Shown piece by piece: positions 38,035 to 51,024 of a stretch of DNA of 64,000 bases. The notes under the pieces are model-generated. The model saw only the letters and a list, made by a program, of their open reading frames with translations. It had not been told where the DNA came from and searched no databases. The stretch's first letter is position 1. Each line of letters opens with the position of its first letter. The DNA lies in the NCBI RefSeq assembly GCF_033807715.1, contig NC_084597.1, positions 8,650,053 through 8,714,052 of the forward strand. The letters are read 5' to 3'. The stretch is from Cololabis saira. Taxonomy: Eukaryota; Chordata; Actinopteri; Beloniformes; Belonidae. Both the position numbers and the translations under genes were made by a program.

Positions 38035-38282
38035 ATCTAGACATTAGTCCTCTTTGTCTTACAAGAGGCAAGTGAAATTATTCCATTTGTTTTGCAAGTC
38101 CTCAGATAGCCCTTTTCCACCAAACCAGTTCCAGGGCTGGTTCTGGTTCACAACTGCGAACCAGCTGAGAACCTGAGAGTTTATTTTCCATAGCTCGGGT
38201 AACGTGGCTCGCCTCATTACGTCACTGCAAACGTCAGTCATTACCTCGTTCAAAAACAAATGCTTTACAACTATCTTTTATC

Positions 38283-38620
38283 TACAGGTCAATGTCTCTG
38301 TGGAATTATCTACCTCAGTGTCTCCGCTGTATTTACAGTAAATCACTTTTTAAGAGGAAACTTAAATTCTATGTAAGACAGTAATTTCATCTGTTTGGTG
38401 TGTTGTGGATATGATTTGTTTTAGATGACGGGTTTGTCTATTATTTATTGTATGTATTGTTTTGGCTTTTATGTTTGGATTTTTGTTTTGTGTGCTTTTT
38501 AATTGTGATTGTACTGTATGTGTTGGAGACCCCAGTAAGACTAGCTGGCTGCACCAGCTAATGGGGATCCTTAATAAATAAACAAATAAATAAATAAATA
38601 AATAAATAAATAAATTATGC
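38283..38620 (+). mobile_element. LINE 3' tail
   Basis: CCAGCTAATGGGGATCCTTAA followed by (TAAA)n is the usual end of an L2-type fish LINE. The preceding AAACTTAAATTCTATGT stretch fits the end of its ORF2 in decayed form. Confidence 0.65.
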
Positions 38621-38729
38621 CGCTGCAAATATCAGTTACGTTGCTGCGTTTGCGTGAAAGTTGCAGCAACAACCAGGTATCTGCTCTAATAGGACTTGGT
38701 CCACGTAGCTCCTCCGTGGACACATCTCT

Positions 38730-39670
38730 TACCCTGCGTTCACACTGAAAGCGTCACGGGCGTCCCGACGCCAGCATCTCGCCGCTTGGTGCAATCACAC
38801 TGGAAGCGTCAGTGCCTGCGTAAATTTCCGCGTAAATAAGGGTGAGTTTGATGCTCCTTAACAAGTTTGGTCCGCGGATCAACATCAACCCAGCGAGCCC
38901 TTGCTCCCGGTGGCTGATTTATGGTTCCGCGTCACACCAACGCAGAACCGACGGCATAGGGTACGCGGCGACGCACACCGTACTGCGACCCTACGCCGTC
39001 GGCTATGTCGTGGATTTAACGCGGAACTATAATTCAGGCGAAGCTGCAGTCTGTCTGCGCTGATACTGACACACCGGGTCGGAGCGGATTTGGTCATGAT
39101 GTTTAAACTGTGTTTTGTGATTAATAAGCACAGGTTTTAATTATTTTTCGTTGGATCAATGTAGCAAATAAAATCGTTGGGACCATCCAGCTCCTCACCC
39201 ATCAGATACGTGTTTCACGTGATCAGTTCAGGTAAAAACAGCAGTCAAACCAGCAAAATGTCATTTTGCTGGATGAAATATATTAATTTCTGATAAAATA
39301 AGTTGGTTAGTGCACAGCTCTGCTCCTGTACGCATGTGAATCAGTGTAGCCTACGTTTGTTTCTAAATGAAAGTACAATCTGCATTGAGAGTTCTCGCTT
39401 CGGGAATCCCGGTGTGTGATTGGACGCTGCCTCGGCGTCGCCGCTGCTCATTTGCATAAAGTTCAGATTTTTCAACTTTAAATTGACGCGCCGCGCCGCC
39501 GCCCCGCCGCCCCGCCGCCCCGCCGCCCCGCCGCCCCGCCGCCCCGCCACTCCCGCCTCTCCCGCCGGCCCCACCGCTCCCGCCGCCTCTCCACGCCCGT
39601 TTTTCATAGACAATGAATGCCAGCCAGACACCTATGACGCCCGTGACGCTTTCAGTGTGAACGCAGGGTA
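38730..39670. mobile_element. element P with 35-bp perfect terminal inverted repeats
   Basis: Both ends read TACCCTGCGTTCACACTGAA inward and stay identical for 35 bp, ending in CGGGCGTC. The junctions read TTACCC and GGGTAA, so a TA or TWA target is possible. It contains a G palindrome (38912-39039) and a (GCCGCCCC)n block (39488-39548). Confidence 0.88.
38912..39039. repeat. GC-rich palindrome, family G (in element P)
   Basis: GGCTGATTTATGGTTCCGCG and GCGGAACTATAATTCAGGC tips around GTAGGGT-type arms. Confidence 0.85.
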
Positions 39671-40222
39671 AAAGACAGGTTGTCTCCTCCTCAGACCCAT
39701 GATGCTTTGCTGCATCCAGATTCATTCTTATTTGAAAATGTCTCCGTCTCCCAGTCTTGCTATTGCCTTTAGTCTTAATAACTCTCCCCTCCGCTTACGT
39801 AAGTGGTTCTTTCCTCTAGTCCAGCAAAGAGTTAGTTCTACCTTGGAACCGGGTTTGTTTTCTGGCCTGGAGCCAGTTCTTTGTCAGTGGAAACAGAAAG
39901 CCCGGTTCCAAACTCAGCACTGGCCCAGAACCAGAACCAGCCCTGGAACCAGTTTGGTGGAAAAGGGGGTAATATAGTCACAGTGTTCTTAAAAAAAATA
40001 AACAAGCAAACATGCCACATCTCCATAACAACTCACATTAACGAGTCTCCCGGCTCTGTAAAACAGGAGGATGGATGAAGCTGAACGTGCAGTTAAAGAA
40101 CAGTGCAGTTCTTATAAACTTCTGCAGAAAACTGTCTCCAGCGTCACTGCTGCTCAAACAAACCAACATGCTAAATCTGGTTAAAATAGTGACGGAGTAA
40201 AGCAGTTGGAGATGCAGATATA

Positions 40223-40589
40223 CAGGACTGTCTCAGAAAATTAGAATATTGTGATAAAATTCTTTATTTTCTGTAATGCAATTAAAAAAACAAAAATGTC
40301 ATATATTCTGGATTCATTACAAATCAACTGAAATATTGCAAGCCTTTTATTATTTTAATATTGATGATTATGGTTTACAGTTTAAAATTAAGATTCCCAG
40401 AATATTGTAATTTTTTTAGATAGGATATTTGAGTTTTCTTAAGCTGTAAACCATGATCAGCAATATTAAAATAATAAAAGGCTTGCAATATTTCAGTTGA
40501 TTTGTAATGAATTCAGAATGTATGACTTTTTTGCATTACAGAAAATAAAGGACTTTATCACAATATTCTAATTTTCTGAGACAGTCCTG
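40223..40589. mobile_element. palindromic Tc1/mariner-like MITE
   Basis: CAGGACTGTCTCAGAAAATT and its complement form the ends, with TA at 40221-40222 and 40590-40591. The two halves are complementary over most of their length, so a single strand would fold into one hairpin of about 180 bp per arm. Confidence 0.92.
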
Positions 40590-41264
40590 TATGCTGTAAT
40601 AGATATGAGCAATAGTGGTTTACATCGGCACCTCTTAATTAAAGACTGTAAGCCTCATTCATAAATACACATAAACAAGATGTATAACTTCTGTTAAATT
40701 TTGCAGCTAATAAAGTAACCTTATCCGTAGCTAACCAACATCAAAAACTATGTAAGATCATTAGATAGTCCTCAGTTACATTGTCCAGCTACCTAGATTA
40801 CAACTCTGAATTATGAAGTAGTATTTGGGGATTTAATAGTTTATTTATTCTTTGATAATTAAGAGAAATTAGTTTGTATATTTGTCTAATAAGTTCAATT
40901 AAATCTCCAGGCTGCCAGGGTTGATTAGTCTGATATATTTGACCCACAGCTAGAAAGATGCAGGTCTGAAAACCATCCATAGGGCCTCATCCAAGGGATG
41001 CACTAACGCTTGCTTATCAAACTACATTTGCACGCAGCTGGTTAGCACCACGACCAATCATAGCAATGAACAAGGTGTCGTATTCAAGGATATACCTATC
41101 TTGCAGAAGAATTATCTAAATGCGGCCACTTTTCCCAATATCTGCACTGTTTGGATCCAGATTATGTTGTTGCTCAGTTGTCACAAGGATAGACTCATTT
41201 GATTGGCTCCCCGTGACTTCTGGGCATATTTAACGAACTACAGTGGCTGAATGTACCTGCAAAG

Positions 41265-41736
41265 TACTGTATTTTCTGGACTATAAGCCGCTACTTTTTA
41301 CATAGGTTTTCAACGGCTTATACAAAGGTGCGGCTATTCTGTGGATTTTTCTTCCACCGCTCAGGGCGCTCTAACTGGAATTAGAATCAAAACTAAGACA
41401 AAATAAATGCAAAGAAAAATACGCTACTTCTTTAGCAGTTGGAAGTAGGTAGAAGCAGATTTCAAACAGATAAATAGATAAATAGATACCGGTTATTTTC
41501 TCTTGGTTCTGTCCCGTTTTAATCAGCAAAGTTGCTGCCGTGTTAAAAGACACTGTTAGGAAAGGATCTATTTAGGTACAAACATGTACATCATTTACAG
41601 TTCAAAATCCTTCTGTACATGTAGTAAATATCTAATCTAACAACATAAATATCTGCGGCTTGCATATCTTTTTTTTTTTAAATAGAGCGGATGCGGCTTG
41701 TATGCAGGTGCGGCTTATAGTCCAGAAAATACGGTA
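41265..41736. mobile_element. inverted-repeat element with TATTTTCTGGACTATAAGCC ends
   Basis: The left end TACTGTATTTTCTGGACTAT and right end ATAGTCCAGAAAATACGGTA are complementary. GCCGC and GCGGC subterminal motifs follow. TA is a plausible target duplication. Confidence 0.85.
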
Positions 41737-41737
41737 T

Positions 41738-42475
41738 ATTTGACCAACTCAGACACAGAGTTGGTGATAACTGACCAACTCCGCCTGACAGTCCTCCCCT
41801 CCAGGCTACAGATCAGGAGGGGCCGGGCCTCTGCAGTACCGGTCCTGGCTCTGGGCCGAGCTGCACCTACGCCCGGCTCCTTCTACGGCTGTTTTTAAAT
41901 CTCATCTTAAAACTCACTTCACTAACCTTTAACTTACCAGGAATTTTTTTATTGTTTTGTTCTGGTTTTCCTTTCACTTGTCCAGCACTTTGGTCAATGT
42001 CAATGTCAATGTCAATGTCAATTTTATTTATATAGCACATTTAAAAACGACCGAGGTCGACCAAACTGCTGTACAGTATACAATAACATGAAACAATACC
42101 ACAAGAAAATATAGTACAAAATGCAGAAACAATAAAATCACTAACATGCTAGAATAATCAATAAAATAGTAATAAAAGATAGAAAGTAGAAAATAGACGG
42201 CAAAGAATAGACACATAAAGTGCACAATTACTTCTCACAAATGTAGGCAACTATTTATCGTACACCAAAAGCCAAAGAAAATAAATACGTTTTCAAAGAA
42301 GACTTAAAAATCACTAGGGTCTGAGCAGATCTAATATTCAGTGGCAAACTATTCCACAGCTTAGGGCCGGCCACCGCAAAAGCTCGGTCACCTTTAGTTT
42401 TTGGTCAGCTATTGTTGTTTTTAAGTTGCTTTATAAATAATCTTGACTCGACTTGACTTGACTATATTTACATTT
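41738..42475 (+). mobile_element. LINE (L2-like) 3' end split by an antisense retroelement tail
   Basis: TCCAGGCTACAGATCAG...GGCTCCTTCTACGG is decayed ORF2. The tail CCAGCACTTTGGTCA stops at 41996 and resumes at 42400 with TTTGGTCAGCTATTG and ends (CTTGA)n. The intervening 41997-42399 is a second element in antisense, starting (ATGTCA)n and TTTTATTTATATAGCACATT. TTTGGTCA is duplicated at 41989-41996 and 42400-42407. Confidence 0.8.
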
Positions 42476-43980
42476 GCTAGGGTGCTTTTTTTCCTTCTGG
42501 AATAATGCTTGTAAGCTAGAAACCCATCTTAATAAGTGTATACTGTAAGTCATACGCTATCCATGGCAACGCTCTGACTAATTATGATATATTACTTTAT
42601 TTTAATGTTCCATGAGCTCTGATTTCTGGACATTTATAAATGATGAGGTCAGTTTGGATTCGTGGGATGTCGAATTACTGATACTTTATGCATTGTTTGA
42701 TATGCAAACAGTTTGGTGTGATTCATCCACTGTCCACTTATTCATGTTGAGGGTCGGGTGGGGTCTGCTGCAGTGTATCCCAGCTGTCGTCGGGCTACGG
42801 TGGAGGTGCGTCAGTCCGTCACAGGGTCACATAGATGACATGTACGCATAGGAAAACCACAGTACCTAAAGAAACCCCCACAGGCACAGGGAGAACATGC
42901 AAACTCCACACAGGAACGCAGGAATGTATATTATAAGCATGTACAGTATGTAATCATCCTGGCTGTTGGAAAAAAGAAAAAAAAGGATATAATGTAGGTA
43001 TAAAATACTTTTCAGGGAGATTTACAACATGGAGTATGGAGTGGACTCGATACTGTCAAGTTTCTTAGGTTTTTTGCCATGCAATTTTCCCCACTTGAAA
43101 GGGATGTCATCTACCCAGAGTATTTTAACTGGAATCCACTCAATGACCAGACAGCTTTTCCTTTTCTTTCTTTTATTTCCAAGGTGCATAATCCATTTTT
43201 TGCCATTAGGTGAAAAACCTTTCAATCAAAACACACAAAAAGAAAATGCTTAAATTCTGTACATAATTCAAATTACTATTACTATTATTATAATAGGAAA
43301 TAAGCATACAAAATCAAGATAAGTGCAGAAAATACCATAAAATAAACACCTAAATAAATAAATACTGTGAAACCCAAACCTTAACATTAAATTGCACATT
43401 TACAAATAAAGTTACCCATTTGTCAATTATTTTAGCATGTTGTCAGGTAAGTATGAATTTCCCTTCTTTTTTATCATTTTAATGCATTTTGACATAAATT
43501 GTCTCACCTTCAACTGACGCTTAACCATTACTGCATGTATTTTTAACATGAATTATTATTTTAAACATGAATTAATTTTAACATGAATTATTTTATTTAA
43601 CCTTAATTATATTTACTGCATATTTATGTATGTTTATACTTTGAGAGAGCTAGGTAGAGCTGGTAAAACTGTGTCTAAGTTACATGTTTAATAATTACAG
43701 GTGAAAGAAACAAATCCACTGTGATTCATATCAGTTTTAAAAACATTTTACTGTATATGATGTATATGAATGTAAAAATGAGCATGCAGACATCGTATAG
43801 TGGAATATGCTGCACGTTTATGCCTTTTGTAGTTCAGTGATTTGAATAAAGAAAATGTATTAATATTCCTCAAACCGTTAAAGGTCATCAGACAAAGCAT
43901 TCAGTCCTTGTTTATTCTGCTTAAGCACCGTTTCCACTGAGACACCTCCATGAGGATGCCTCTCAGTGAAAGTCAGACAC

Positions 43981-43983
<3 letters not shown>
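42476..43983. other. no gene recognised
   Basis: Unique-looking, with one stretch (42745-42915) reminiscent of a decayed repeat (GGTCACATAGATGACATGTA). Otherwise nothing. Confidence 0.4.

Positions 43984-44055
<72 letters not shown>
43984..44055. repeat. (AT)n microsatellite
   Basis: About 35 AT units. Confidence 0.97.
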
Positions 44056-44058
<3 letters not shown>

Positions 44059-44583
44059 CATGTATAATTTGTAATTTTCTAAGCGATGGTTTTACATTAT
44101 CTCGAAAACAAGTTTCCATGGCGATGCAGCATGTGAACCAGTTTCAGCAACCACACTTAATTTACAGCAGTTTTGCTTTTGACTCGTCATTTATCTCATG
44201 CACCGCTTTCAAAATGTAGTTCAGCTCAATAAATGTATGGTTTAAATAGACAATGAGCGCCTCTCGCCTGTAATGAGCTGGGACGGGCTCCAGCAGACCC
44301 CTGTGACCCTGCAAAGGATTAAAAACGGGTATAGAAAACGAATGGGTGGACGGATAAACAATAAGCTTAAAAGAATGCAGTTTGTTATCATTAACAGCTT
44401 TGATGAATGTCTCTTTTCCACATAAATTTATGTATAAAAGCGAGAACCAATAACATCTGAAATAAAGTGTTGTGTTGTTTGAGGCCACGTTAATCTCTTC
44501 CAGATTACAAAGGAATGAATTAGCTCCCCCCATCTTTGTCTCTGCATTTGCTGAACCTCTGAATGAGGTGGTGCAAAGTTTAA

Positions 44584-45396
44584 AGGCCCTGACACACCAA
44601 CCCGACGTCGCCCACTCTCTGCTGACTGCTGTGTCGGTTCGCTCACGTACGTTCTGCGCATGCGTGAGAGGTAATTCCCCTCCATACCAGCAGACAAAAC
44701 AGACAAACAAAACTCTGAAGCATCACCGCTGGCTGAAATAAATCATTTAAGAAGATAAATGTTGGTTTAATAGATGAAATCTAACAGTTGTAGCTACGCC
44801 TGTTAAGAAATTTGCTCCGAAAATTTCAGGATTTTCTGCCAGCCTGCCGGCTCGGGAGCTGATTTATGGTTCAGCGTTAAATCAATGCAGAGCCTAATAC
44901 GGCGTGCGCCGCCACGTAACCTACGCTGTAGGCTCTGCGTTGGTGTAACGCAGAACCATAAATCAGCCTTTATTCTGGCGCGGTTTGAAAAAGACAAGCG
45001 AGTGATTATGTACATTCAGTGAGTGAATATTATGAAAGTAAAATATATATTTCTCGCTAGAAATGTAATCAAAACGCATTTTTATGCAGAAACTAACTTA
45101 AAATATTGATTTTATTCATAAGAAATGTCCGCCATGTTTTTTTTTTATTCAGTCCGCAAATGACGACGAAAAGCATTGTGGGAAATTCTGGGAACAGCCA
45201 ATCACAGAGTGAGCTGTTTGACCGACGGCCGACGCCGATTTGACATGTCGAATCGGCTGAAAAGGTCCCGACAGGAGGCCGACCTGTGGCGACGTGCGGG
45301 ACACACCGGGGAAACTAGCCCGACAGACGAGCACCGACGCTCACCGACGCTCAACGACGGCCCGACGGCCGTAAATCGGCTTGGTGTGTCAGGGCC
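44584..45396. mobile_element. TTAA element with GGCCCTGACACACCAA ends
   Basis: AGGCCCTGACACACCAA left end, TTGGTGTGTCAGGGCC right end, TTAA at 44580-44583 and 45397-45400. Contains a G-family palindrome at 44859-44970. CCGACG motifs are frequent toward both ends. Confidence 0.9.
44859..44970. repeat. GC-rich palindrome, family G (in the 44.6-kb element)
   Basis: CTGATTTATGGTTCAGCG and CAGAACCATAAATCAGCC tips, with GCCTAATACGG and complementary core arms. Confidence 0.85.
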
Positions 45397-46150
45397 TTAA
45401 GAGAAATTAAAATGTAAAAATAAAAGCGTCAAAGAGGGAGTGGTGTGGAGCATGTGGGTGTTTGACTCCACCGCCTAGAACCAGCTTCCAGGAGCAACGC
45501 TGTAAAAACATGGTTGAAAAGGGAGCTTTTGTATTGGATCTCTTGGGGCTTTTCAACCAACTCAAAATGGACACTGACCGCTTTGATTTACTACGTCATC
45601 AAAGCGGAAGCAGGAAAACCACAAAATGAAGGTAAAATTGTTTTGTTTTTAAAAAAACTTCAATATATGGATGATATACAAACAAATATGACATTATCAT
45701 ATTATACTGACATGATATAAACAGTACAAGGAGTGTGAGGAAAAACATTTTAAAGAAAAAGGAGGTGATTTTATGTGGTAATATGGTCCATAATATTTTT
45801 CATAAGACTTGATGAGGCTTTCCTATTTTTAAATATTTTGCAAATTGAAGGATTCAAGTCCCACGTGAAAGTTTTATTTGGCATAACCTGGAGAAATCTA
45901 GCCTCATGGATATGAAATTTACCCAGCAGACACAGCCATTTGATTTAGACATTATTTTTACACTCAACATTTAAGAATAAGACCAATACTTTCAGTAATA
46001 GTAATCAAAATTGTATGAAATTCACAAATCAACAAAGACATTTGAGTCCAAAAGCTGAGCTCAAAATTGTAAGTAAGCAAATCTTTTTAGAGTCACGTGT
46101 TTGGTGGACAGTACACATGTTTTTGACCAGACGGTTACATCTGTAAAAAT

Positions 46151-47067
46151 TAGGGCTGGGACTTTAATGCGTTAATTACGATTAATTAATTACAGAAAAA
46201 TAACGCAACAAAAAAAAAAAGCATTTAATCGCAATTTACTTTTGCACTCCAAACAGTGCGGAACGTTTCTCATTGCACAAGTTCCCGATATACAGTAAGT
46301 TATCCGTAATACTGACGCACAGAACTCAACACGAGGAACAACTATGGAAACCCAAACTGATGGGAAGTCGTTGCTGGGTTTGGTGGGCGGAAAAACTTTG
46401 TTTTAAAAAAACTACCGAGTGGAAACCTGGATAAAAGCACAGTTGTGTGCAAATTGTGCAAGAAAGAATTTGCCTATCAGCGGAGCTCCTCCGGCCTCCG
46501 CTACCTGCAAAGTTTTTTGCTCAGGACAATGGCAGAATAGGAGGGGCTGTCATCAGTTGATGGATCATTTTTGTTTCTGTTGTTTTTCAAAACCATTTAT
46601 GGTAGAAAGCGCACTCTATGTTTAACTGTTGGTCTGTTTATTTCATGCCAACTATTTTATGCATAACTGTTTTGCAATGTTCAGTTTCCACTTTTCTGGA
46701 ATGTACTTGAAAGTGCTGTTTTTTAATTTTACTAAACAAAAACAAATGTGTGAGACATAGAAAGTTTACAAAAAGTCCTGAAAAAGCTTGAATATAGCTA
46801 ACTTGAATTTAAGTTTGTGCCTTGTGGACAATGCAATCATATTCCTATTATTCATATTGCACTCAACAATCAATTATCAAAATAAACACATTTTTGTTGT
46901 TTAAGCTCATTTATGTGTCAATTCAATGATTCAGTCATATACCAAAATCCATTTAAATTGAAAAATGTTGCTTCTCTTGTCAAATATTGAAATGCGATTA
47001 ATTGTGATAAATCAATTAAAAAGCCTCTAATTAATTAGATAATTTTTTTAATGGAGTCCCACCACTA
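46151..47067 (+). mobile_element. hAT element with BED-finger relic
   Basis: TAGGGCTGGGACTTTAATGC left end, GGAGTCCCACCACTA right end, duplication GTAAAAAT/GTAAAAAA (46143-46150, 47068-47075). At about 46435-46520 the + strand reads STVVCKLCKKEFAYQRSSSG, a BED-finger core (C..C then aromatic). A frameshift or decay ends it there. Confidence 0.88.
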
Positions 47068-47865
47068 GTAAAAAAAAATAAATAAATAAATAAATAAAAT
47101 TAAAAAAACAAAAAAAATAAACAAACACTAGTAAAAATACATCAAGAATTTCTGTGATATGTGTTTTATATGTATGAGGTTGTTTAGATAAGATGGTTGC
47201 ATTGTTTTGGTTGGTTTCAATACTATTTCTTTTCTACAACTTTGTGAATGAGATCGTTTTCCCATTCAACAAATTTTGTTAAAGCATCTTTTTGAAAAGG
47301 AGATTTGAATTCATGTTGTGTTTGAATGTGAAAAAACAAGGGAAAATGCCTCCTTTAATGCTGATGTGCTGCACCGCACTGATTGATTCGAGCAAACTAA
47401 AGTTTTAATGTATAAGTAGAAATATGACATAAGCGCCTTCAAGCAACGTTATTCCTGAGCTGAACTGACCGGAGCTTGTTTACTTACGTTGCATCTTATT
47501 TGTCACTTAAGATAAGTTAACTGGTTTCTTGCAGACATCAAGATCATGCCGATGCCTCTGTCTGCTCTTCATTTGTCTTTGTGATTTCTTTTTTCTTTGT
47601 TTGTTTGTTTGTCTTTCCATTAAAAGGTCCAGCCCACTCAGACATTGTTTTCATTCCAGTGGAGATTTGCAGGACAGTAGGATGTTTTGTGTGCCTGCGT
47701 TTACTTTCATATTCAAATCTAACGAGAGTCGTTCTCATTCGTGCCTCTTGCTCTGACCTCATCCTAAAACTGCTGAGCCGAAGGTTCCCTCCCGCCGTTA
47801 CTGTGGTGATCGGTCACATTAATGACTTCCAGGTCGCAAAGCGGTCTCCATGTGCCCGACTTTCC

Positions 47866-48660
47866 ACATCACTTGTAGATATTTGGGGTTATAAAGGGTT
47901 TCAAAAGAATATTAATATTCATAATAGAGCTATTAGATTTTTTTTGGGTCTTCATAAATATGCACCTACTCTGGCAATAAATGGAGATATGGGGTGGGAT
48001 TTTTGTCAAACCAGATGGAAGTCCAGTATGGTGAGATTGTGGAACAGGCTGTTAGGTTTACCAACTAATAGGGTTGCTAGTAAAGTTTTTCTTTGGGATT
48101 TTTCAGTTGGTGGTGAATGGGCCTCAGAAATATTTGATTTATTAGTAGAGGGAGGACTTGAAGAACATTATTTTCAAATGAAAAAGGTAGTGATAGAGGA
48201 ATTTCATGACCATATTCAGTCTAAATATGCACAACTATGGGTAAAAGAAATCCTGCAGAAGCCAAAACTTAAGATTTAATTTAAGAAAAAGTATGAATGT
48301 GAAAAATATGTTAATTATAATCCGGCTAAAAGTAAGAGATCACTCTGTGCACAGTTACGGTGTGGTATATTACCCCTGCATATTGAAACAGGAAGATATA
48401 GAGGTGAACCTGAAGAAAATAGAATATGTCAGTACTGTGAATTAAATGTGGTGGAGAGTGAAATTCATTTTCTTTTATATTGTCCTTTATATCATGATTT
48501 ACGTCACGTTTTGTTTGAAAGAATTTATAATCCTGATTTAGATCTGTTAAGTATGGAGGAAGGCGTTTTAATTGAATATCTTTTTGAAAATATTTTAGTT
48601 TTTTCTGAATTTTTATTTAAAGCCTGGGATAGAAGGAGAAAGGTAACTTATATGGGATAA
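47866..48660 (+). pseudogene. C-terminal part of LINE ORF2, one in-frame stop
   Basis: A single frame is open for about 265 codons apart from one TAA at 48277-48279. It reads IWGYKGFQKNINIHNRAIRF, then MGWDFCQTRWKSSMVRLWNR with LLGLP. Beyond the stop come ENRICQYCELNVVESEIHFL, then LYCPL. The NRAIRFFLG and W.RLLGLP blocks and the final C..C...H....C knuckle are typical of ORF2 ends of jockey/CR1/L2-like elements. The exact clade is not assigned. Only one disabling change in the part present indicates a young insertion. Confidence 0.82.
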
Positions 48661-48785
48661 AATCCTCAATTTGTGTGTGTTTCTCTGTGACATGGACTGC
48701 ATATTATTATTGTATGGATTGGTTCAACTGTCTGTAAGGGTTGGTATTGGCTGTTGTGGAGTGAGTTATGATATGATCTAATTAT

Positions 48786-49305
48786 TAGTTAGAGAAACAA
48801 CAGGCAGAAAACAGGTGAATCGTTCAGTTGCGGCTACAAGCACCAAAATTGTCACACATACTCCTTAGGGGTTGCTCTTTTGATAAAACCATTGTGCCAA
48901 AAAAAAAAACACACACACAAAACCTCTAACAATACTAAAGTATACACTGCCATCCATTTTACCAGTGTCAAACATAACAAAAAAAACTCAAATTTTGCAA
49001 AATATTAGGATTCTGGGACTGATATATGTTACAAGGAAGTCAAAGTGTAAGTCCATGGGTCCAACTCGAAAAAACCCGAAACACATCCGAAAATAAACCA
49101 GAAAAAACCCGAAAATAAACCCGAAAAAACCCAAAACACACCCGAAAAAAACCCGAAAATAAACCCGAAAAAACTCAAAAAAAAACCCAACCAATTTTTT
49201 TTGGCACAATGGTTTTATCAAAAGAGCAACCCCTAAGGAGAATGTGTGACAATTTTGCTGCTTGTAGCCGCAACTGAACGATTATTCCTGTTATTTCTCT
49301 AACTA
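48786..49305. mobile_element. foldback element with about 110-bp inverted arms, inside the LINE 3' UTR
   Basis: TAGTTAGAGAAACAACAGG starts the left arm and CCTGTTATTTCTCTAACTA ends the right. The arms continue through CGTTCAGTTGCGGCTACAAG and GGGGTTGCTCTTTTGATAAA to about 48905 and 49187. TAT lies on both outer sides (48783-48785, 49306-49308). The loop 49066-49190 is a tandem series of CCCGAAAA and AACCCGAAAATAAA units. Confidence 0.85.
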
Positions 49306-49632
49306 TATGGACCAGGGTATGGGGGGGCTGTGTGCGTGTGGGTCGGTATTTCTGTGGGTGTATTTTTTATTTTTTTTTTTCATTTTCTAGTGTGGGATAT
49401 TTTATTTTATTTTGTTTTAATTTCAATTTTAATTTTATTTATTATTATTATTTGTTGCTGCTTATTATCATTATTATTATTTGTAGCTGGAAGTAGGTGG
49501 TTTACACACCGGAATGTTATATTTTGATGTAATTAATGTGTCTGTGTAATCCCATGAGGGATGGGTCATTTAAATGTCTGGACACGAAAATAAAATAATT
49601 CATTCATTCATTCATTCATTCATTCATTCATG

Positions 49633-51024
49633 TAGAATCTGATCTGGATGTGACCTCGGTTTCTGGAGTCACAGTCAACTGGTAGTCAACACAATCCCAC
49701 CTTGGCCTTGAAGAGAAGGCACAAACATGGTGTTTAGATCTTTTTTTTAAAACCCACACACCTACATCCCAGAATCCGCAGCCCCAATCTATCTTGCTTC
49801 TGCCATCTGAAATGGGAGCTGTTGGTAAGGTCACCCTGCACCGCCAAGGACCAAGGACAGCCATGTCGCTGTGGAAACCTCCGCTCAACCATCTGGCACT
49901 ATGATAATAGAGCTGGGAGCAGGTGAGAGTCGGAGCGGAGCGAGACAGCCCCTCGGTGTCACCGAGCGTGCGGTGTCACCTTCACCTACCGTCGACCCCA
50001 TGCTGAAAACGAGCCATTCTTTACATCAAATCGCATCCATTATGTTGTCCTTGAGAGTGCGAGAATTTCAAGCATGAAAATCGTCACAATGGAGCTAAAA
50101 TGCATGAAATTCTCTTGGGATGTGGGAGCTTCGGTGGCACAGTGGGGGCCATTGTGTTGTAAACTTTTCCCCTCTGCAGCGACACGCCGCCTCTGTTTCT
50201 GATGCCTCTGCAGCCATGACGACAAAAAAAAAGACATGAGGCACTTTCACTACTTTAGTGCGCTTATACTCTGTGATAACTGATAGTGTGCGACAGTTGG
50301 GAGTCGAGGCAGATGTTTCTTTTGTCTCGCTTACTGTGCAGAAGGAGAAATGTTCTGCTGTCAGGAGGAGCAAAGGGAGCAGTGACGTCCACAAAGGAAA
50401 GAACTTCATGGATATACATGCACCGAATCCTAAACCCCGGGTCTAGATTTAGTTGATATGCTAAGTCACGTCAATGAAATACTTCAACTTTTGATCAGGT
50501 TGAGCTGGGGACAGAAAATTGAAGGAAGGAAAAACGGATAAATAACTTTTCAACATTTTCAAGTCTCTATTCCTCAGTGTTTTTTAACCCCAGTAGCAAG
50601 AAGGGATGATCAAACTTTAATAAATAGCTTTGAGAAACGCATAAAGAAGCTCTCTTGGAGATGTGAGAGACAGATAGGATGATCTATCACTGTGTGTATT
50701 AAATACGATGCTGCAGTTAGCAGCAATTGACTTATAGCCTAACGAGAAAGTAGGGAAAACACATCATCCAGTTCAGCCTCTTTATCAATAATTTATCAGA
50801 AAATGAGTTGCATTCCACATCTTTCTTTCCAACCTTGGAAATAGGACATGCTCAAAGATGTCAAAATGTGCTCGTGAAAACGTGTTCAGCAGCAAATATC
50901 TATGTAAATGTATGAAACTAAAACCCAACTATTCACGATCCAAACCAACTTCCTTTCGTTCAAAATGCTGGTAAAAGTTCAAAATGTTCAACATTTTTTC
51001 TTCTGCAAAATTTTCATGAAACCC
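49633..51024. other. no gene recognised
   Basis: Unique intergenic DNA between dym and smad7; no exon or repeat recognised. Confidence 0.5.

Larger units (their letters stand above)
38107..39971. mobile_element. large inverted-repeat element Q
   Basis: TAGCCCTTTTCCACCAAACC at the left matches the complement of GGTTTGGTGGAAAAGGGGGTA-type sequence at the right. The flanking GGAACCAG/CTGGTTCC motifs extend the similarity to about 45 bp. The target duplication is unclear. It hosts a LINE tail (about 38283-38620) and element P (38730-39670). Confidence 0.75.
47866..49632 (+). mobile_element. 5'-truncated LINE with a short tandem tail
   Basis: The reverse-transcriptase ORF2 C-terminus (see 47866-48660) is followed by a 3' UTR and a (TTCA)n tail at about 49599-49630. 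The 3' UTR holds a foldback insertion (48786-49305). Confidence 0.85.

Noticed and set aside
39360..39725. Glycine/alanine- and proline-rich frames (GGGAAGRRGG...)
   Set aside because: They translate the (GCCGCCCC)n block inside element P.
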